Source of the DNA: Ktedonobacter sp. | Lineage (GTDB): Bacteria; Chloroflexota; Ktedonobacteria; Ktedonobacterales; Ktedonobacteraceae | Direction of reading: 5' to 3' | NCBI GenBank assembly: GCA_003450555.1 | Contig: DMFQ01000096.1 | Coordinates: 17,715-27,740, forward strand | DNA length: 10,026 nt | Notes under the pieces: model-generated | What the model saw: only the letters and a program-made list of their open reading frames with translations | Told to the model about the DNA's origin: nothing | Database searches by the model: none | Part shown: positions 7,167 to 10,026 of the stretch, one piece after another | Numbering within the stretch: position 1 is the stretch's first letter | How the letters are laid out: every line of letters starts with the position of its first letter | Translations under genes and position numbers: made by a program

Positions 7167-8939
7167 TTATTTTGATATTTTTAGCTCACGGCGCAGGATT
7201 TTGCCGATGAGGGATTTGGGTAGAGTTTGACGGAATTCGAGTAATTTGGGTACTTTATAGCCTGCAAGGTTCTGTTTGCAGTGGGCCAGGATACTTTGCC
7301 TGGTCTCATCCGAGGGGGCAATGCCGGGTTTCAGGATTACGAAAGCGGCAACTGTTTCACCTCTGTATTCGTCTGGTGTGCCAGCTACGGCGGCTTCTTG
7401 AACGGCGGGATGTTGGAAGAGGACTTCTTCTACTTCGCGTGGGTAGACATTGAAACCGCTGGCGAGAATCATATCTTTGGCCCGCTCTACCACGTAGAAG
7501 AAGCCGTCCTCGTCCATTTTGCCGAGGTCGCCCGTATGCATCCAACCGTTTGTAAAGATCGCCTCGGTCTCTTCTTTGCGGTGCCAGTAGCCTTTCATAA
7601 TATTCGGCCCTTTTACCACGATCTCGCCTATCTCGCCAACTGGCAGAGGTGCGCCTGTCTCCTGGTGCAGGATGGCTGAATCCACGTTGGGTAGGGGCAG
7701 GCCGATACTGCCACTGCGGCAGTTCTCAGTCAGGGGATTGCAGTGCGTGACGGGTGAGGCTTCACTCAGTCCATAGCCTTCAACCAGCTTGCCATGGGTA
7801 ATGTGCTCAAAATCCTGCTGCACTTTGGCGGGTAATGGCGCGGCTCCGCTGATGCAATACTTAATTGATTTCAACTGTTCGGTGTGCTGCCCGACCTCGC
7901 GCATAATGGCCAGGTACATGGTAGGTATGCCGGGGAAGAGGGTGGGTCGGTACTGACGAATGGCTTTTACGACATCAGACGCTTTGAAGCGCGGCAGAAG
8001 CACCATCGTAGCGGCGGCAAGAATGGAGAGGTTCATGCCAACCGTCAGACCATAGGAATGGAAGAAAGGTGCAACACACAAGGTTACTTCGTCGGCATTA
8101 TGGGCTTGTGGCGTCCAGTGGCGCGTCTGCATGGCGTTGGCAAGGAGATTGCGGTGTGTTAGCATAGCACCTTTGGAAAGCCCTGTTGTGCCACCTGTGT
8201 ATTGCAGGACGGCAAGGTCATCGCCGGAGGAAATTACCGGTAAATTGAAAAGCTCTATCCCGCGCTTCGCATGTGATAGCAGCATCTCGCTCATTGTATG
8301 TAGTGTTTTGTCTTCGTGGCGTTCTTTGTTGGTGAGTAGTGGCTCTTGGCGTTTGGCCTTGCGCTGGCTAAGAGGATACAGTCTGTGCAACAGTGGTGGT
8401 AGATAGTCAGCAGGGCTGGTGAGAATGACGTGTTCAAGGTCAGTTTGAGCGCGTATAGCACGGACGGTAGGATAGAATTCATCCATCATCACGATGATGC
8501 GCGCGCCGGAATCCGCCAATTGATGCTCCATTTCGCGCCCGGTATAAAGCGGGTTTGTTGGAACTGCCACGGCACCCGCCCGCAAAGCACCATAAAAAGC
8601 GATAGGGTACTGGGGGATATTGGGGAGAGCAATCGCTACACGATCGCCCTTCTGTATGCCGAGTTTTTGTAGTGCTATAGCAAAGCGATTCGCCAGGCTA
8701 GAAAGCTGCGCGTAATTAATTTTTGTTCCGTAGTACATGAGGGCGGTTTGCCCTGGATAGTGTTTCACTGCCTGGTCTAGCAGCCATGTCAGAGGATAAT
8801 CAGGGATATCGAGTTGAGCGGGAACGCCCTGCTCATAAAAGCGGACCCATGGCCGGGTAGACAAAATGTCGTCGTATCCAACGGCAGTGTTGGTAGAAGA
8901 AGCACGCTGACGGTTATTTATGAGCGATGAATCAGACAT
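7167..8939 (-). CDS. fadD: long-chain fatty acid-CoA ligase (AMP-forming)
   Basis: This enzyme activates free fatty acids to acyl-CoA through an acyl-adenylate, the entry step for the operon's pathway. It has 590 residues of the ANL superfamily. The ATP-binding loop is YTGGTTGLSKG (247-257), with Ser where many relatives have Pro. GYGLSEASPVTH (388-399) is the adenine-binding motif. GWMHTGDLG (465-473) carries the ribose-binding D471; the hinge region is RAKDMILASGFNVYPREVEE (486-505), and the C-terminal catalytic Lys is K580 in GKILRREL. An extra basic segment at about 180-210 (LYPLSQRKAKR) is typical of LcfA-like enzymes. No signal peptide is seen, so it should be cytosolic or peripherally membrane-bound. 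AGAGGAA lies about 10 nt before the ATG. It is the first gene of the operon, and its promoter should lie in the shared region with the divergent regulator. Exact chain-length preference cannot be read. Confidence 0.92.
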   Translation of the reverse strand: MSDSSLINNRQRASSTNTAVGYDDILSTRPWVRFYEQGVPAQLDIPDYPLTWLLDQAVKHYPGQTALMYYGTKINYAQLSSLANRFAIALQKLGIQKGDRVAIALPNIPQYPIAFYGALRAGAVAVPTNPLYTGREMEHQLADSGARIIVMMDEFYPTVRAIRAQTDLEHVILTSPADYLPPLLHRLYPLSQRKAKRQEPLLTNKERHEDKTLHTMSEMLLSHAKRGIELFNLPVISSGDDLAVLQYTGGTTGLSKGAMLTHRNLLANAMQTRHWTPQAHNADEVTLCVAPFFHSYGLTVGMNLSILAAATMVLLPRFKASDVVKAIRQYRPTLFPGIPTMYLAIMREVGQHTEQLKSIKYCISGAAPLPAKVQQDFEHITHGKLVEGYGLSEASPVTHCNPLTENCRSGSIGLPLPNVDSAILHQETGAPLPVGEIGEIVVKGPNIMKGYWHRKEETEAIFTNGWMHTGDLGKMDEDGFFYVVERAKDMILASGFNVYPREVEEVLFQHPAVQEAAVAGTPDEYRGETVAAFVILKPGIAPSDETRQSILAHCKQNLAGYKVPKLLEFRQTLPKSLIGKILRRELKISK

Positions 8940-8989
8940 AGTATATCAGTTCCTCTCGTAGCGATATCAGCTTCTTATGGATACCCTGG

Positions 8990-9006
8990 GTGACATCCAT
9001 TGTCAC
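8990..9006. promoter_or_regulatory. palindrome GTGACA-N5-TGTCAC, candidate operator
   Basis: Perfect 6-bp arms flank a 5-bp centre (TCCAT) in the ligase leader, about 50 nt before its start codon and downstream of the proposed -10. The 17-bp size and symmetry suit a dimeric repressor, such as the divergent XRE-type regulator. It could equally be a small RNA hairpin or chance. Confidence 0.35.
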
Positions 9007-9035
9007 ACCTACAAGGCAAAAACTTCCTTCCTCTC

Positions 9036-9064
9036 ATTATATGGTGATAATACCTATAAAGCCA
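9036..9064 (-). promoter_or_regulatory. candidate promoter of the fad-R2lox operon
   Basis: A consensus -10, TATAAT, lies on the minus strand at 9041-9036. The sequence 17 nt upstream (TGGCTT) is a poor -35, so activation or another recognition element may be needed. Transcription would start near 9029, giving a leader of about 90 nt that includes the GTGACA palindrome. The promoter lies back to back with that of the regulator gene. Confidence 0.45.
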
Positions 9065-9066
9065 TG

Positions 9067-9096
9067 TTGCCAGCTAACAATTTTGTGATGCATAAT
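9067..9096 (+). promoter_or_regulatory. candidate promoter of the XRE/MmyB-like regulator gene
   Basis: TTGCCA (9067-9072) and CATAAT (9091-9096) are separated by 18 bp, close to the sigma-70 consensus, and point toward the regulator gene. The start would be near 9103, giving a leader of about 26 nt. Its -35 almost touches the -35 region of the divergent operon promoter, so one bound protein could affect both. Confidence 0.5.
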
Positions 9097-9112
9097 GAAG
9101 ATGTAGCTAACA
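9072..9112 (+). repeat. AGCTAACA direct repeat around the regulator promoter
   Basis: The octamer AGCTAACA occurs at 9072-9079 and again at 9105-9112. The copies are 33 bp apart, close to three helical turns. They flank the -10 of the regulator gene, one in the spacer next to the -35 and one just after the likely transcription start. This fits an autoregulatory binding site, but two 8-mers in AT-rich DNA could be coincidental. Confidence 0.3.
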
Positions 9113-9128
9113 GGAAAGAGAATGAGCT

Positions 9129-9932
9129 ATGGTTATAGACAGTACTACATCCGATTTTGCACAACTCGTGGCACGTTTTCGGCAAGAGCGAGGTATGTCT
9201 CAAGGGCAACTGGCTCATGCTACCCGGCTTTCACGCACCTATATTTATCACATAGAGAATGGGATGCGCAGCAATCCCTCGCCGCATGTTGCCGAGAGTA
9301 TTGTGCGCGCTCTACAACTTCAGGAAGATGAGCGGCGGCAACTCTTTGCGGCGTACACGAAATTGACCGGACATTATCTCGATACCGAACAAGTTGAAAG
9401 CACGTTGTTGGACTTTGGCGAACTGGCACGGCTGCTTGTACACAACACTTCGAATCCGGCCCACTCGCTGGATCGCCTCTGGTTTCTGCACTCGTGGAAC
9501 GAGGCTGCGATTACCCTTTTTGAGGTAGAGGAAGAGGTTGTGGAGGAGGGAGAGAAACGGCACCTGTTAGAGCTGGTATTTGATGCTCGCAGACGCCGCT
9601 ATTATTATGGTTGGGAGAACCTTGCGCGTCGCCTGGTGAGCGATTTTCAATATAATACTCGTACGTTGACCCACTTGCCAGAATACAAAGAACTATGGAA
9701 GCATCTGCGCGAGTTACCGGAGTTTCGCCGTATTGCTGCCGCCACATATCCAGAGGGGAGACCTACTCCGTCCTTTGTTTTTCAGATACAGAACAGCAAA
9801 CTGGGGCGTGTTACGCTGCGCACGGCGACGACTGTGTTCACGGGAATAGCCAGCTATTCGATGGTTAGCTATGTGCCGGGCGATAAGCAGACATTGGAGA
9901 TTTACCGGAGGTATAACTGGCAGCCGGGCTAA
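9129..9932 (+). CDS. XRE-family regulator with MmyB-like ligand-binding domain
   Basis: A 267-residue DNA-binding regulator. Residues about 10-73 are an XRE/Cro-type helix-turn-helix: FRQERGMSQGQLAHATRLSR is helices 1-3, followed by TYIYHIENGMRSNPSP. Residues about 92-262 match the MmyB-like ligand-binding domain (PAS-like fold): LLDFGELARLLV, the Trp-containing core WFLHSWNEAA, and a beta-rich end with GRVTLRTATTVF and YVPGD. The domain is common in Actinobacteria and Chloroflexota. From memory, a Chloroflexus aurantiacus homologue was crystallised with a fatty-acid-like ligand, so I infer an acyl ligand here. It is divergent from the fad operon, about 190 bp away, the usual position for a local regulator. 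AGGAAAG lies 10 nt before the ATG. An alternative ATG at 9122 is in another frame and does not yield this protein. Confidence 0.88.
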   Translation: MVIDSTTSDFAQLVARFRQERGMSQGQLAHATRLSRTYIYHIENGMRSNPSPHVAESIVRALQLQEDERRQLFAAYTKLTGHYLDTEQVESTLLDFGELARLLVHNTSNPAHSLDRLWFLHSWNEAAITLFEVEEEVVEEGEKRHLLELVFDARRRRYYYGWENLARRLVSDFQYNTRTLTHLPEYKELWKHLRELPEFRRIAAATYPEGRPTPSFVFQIQNSKLGRVTLRTATTVFTGIASYSMVSYVPGDKQTLEIYRRYNWQPG

Positions 9933-10026
9933 AAATAGAACTCCATCACATGGATTGGAGTGTGCTACACTCTTCACCCTCTCCGTTCTTCACATACATG
10001 TTCTTTTGCTTCCAAACGCTTGATAG
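9933..10026. other. 3' flank of the regulator gene
   Basis: Ninety-four bases with no gene start. Two small overlapping inverted repeats are visible: ACTCCA...TGGAGT (about 9940-9961) and GAGTGT-gct-ACACTC (9958-9972). Neither is followed by a proper T tract, so termination here is uncertain. TGCTACACT (9963-9971) resembles an extended -10 and could belong to a promoter for a gene beyond the window. Confidence 0.35.

Noticed and set aside
9122..9331. Alternative ATG at 9122 just upstream of the regulator start
   Set aside because: It is in a different frame and gives a 69-aa product without a domain. The frame from 9129 yields a complete HTH plus ligand-binding protein with a suitably spaced ribosome-binding site.

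Overview
The window looks like chromosomal DNA from a bacterium of the Chloroflexota, most likely a Ktedonobacteria-type soil organism. This is an inference from moderate GC content, from the MmyB-like regulator and R2-like ligand-binding oxidase, and from a small protein of a kind I associate with that class. No database search was possible. There are no mobile elements, CRISPR arrays, tRNA or rRNA genes.

The core (621-8939, minus strand) reads as one fatty-acid degradation operon. In transcription order it holds a long-chain acyl-CoA synthetase (fadD-like, 8939-7167), an acyl-CoA dehydrogenase (fadE-like, 7088-5304), a 3-ketoacyl-CoA thiolase (fadA-like, 5285-4089), a fused 3-hydroxyacyl-CoA dehydrogenase/enoyl-CoA hydratase of the FadN type (4086-1639) and an R2-like ligand-binding oxidase (R2lox, 1535-621). 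The first four supply activation plus every step of the beta-oxidation spiral. Electron-transfer flavoprotein genes are not present here. Spacings are 78, 18, 2 and 103 nt. A strong intrinsic terminator (558-599) follows R2lox. The 103-nt gap before R2lox carries a perfect 19-bp inverted repeat with a nested small hairpin, which may set R2lox apart from the four genes ahead of it.

Divergent from the operon (9129-9932, plus strand) is an XRE-type regulator with a C-terminal MmyB-like ligand-binding domain. The roughly 190-bp region between the two holds back-to-back candidate promoters, a GTGACA-N5-TGTCAC palindrome and an AGCTAACA direct repeat. The regulator family and R2lox have both been reported with fatty-acid-like ligands in crystal structures, so the locus may be a self-contained module in which a lipid-sensing repressor or activator controls lipid breakdown and a lipid-binding metallo-oxidase.

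On the left (31-261, minus strand) is a separate 76-residue protein of unknown function, separated from the operon end by about 300 bp of AT-rich DNA with no convincing gene. The last 94 bp after the regulator carry only weak inverted repeats.
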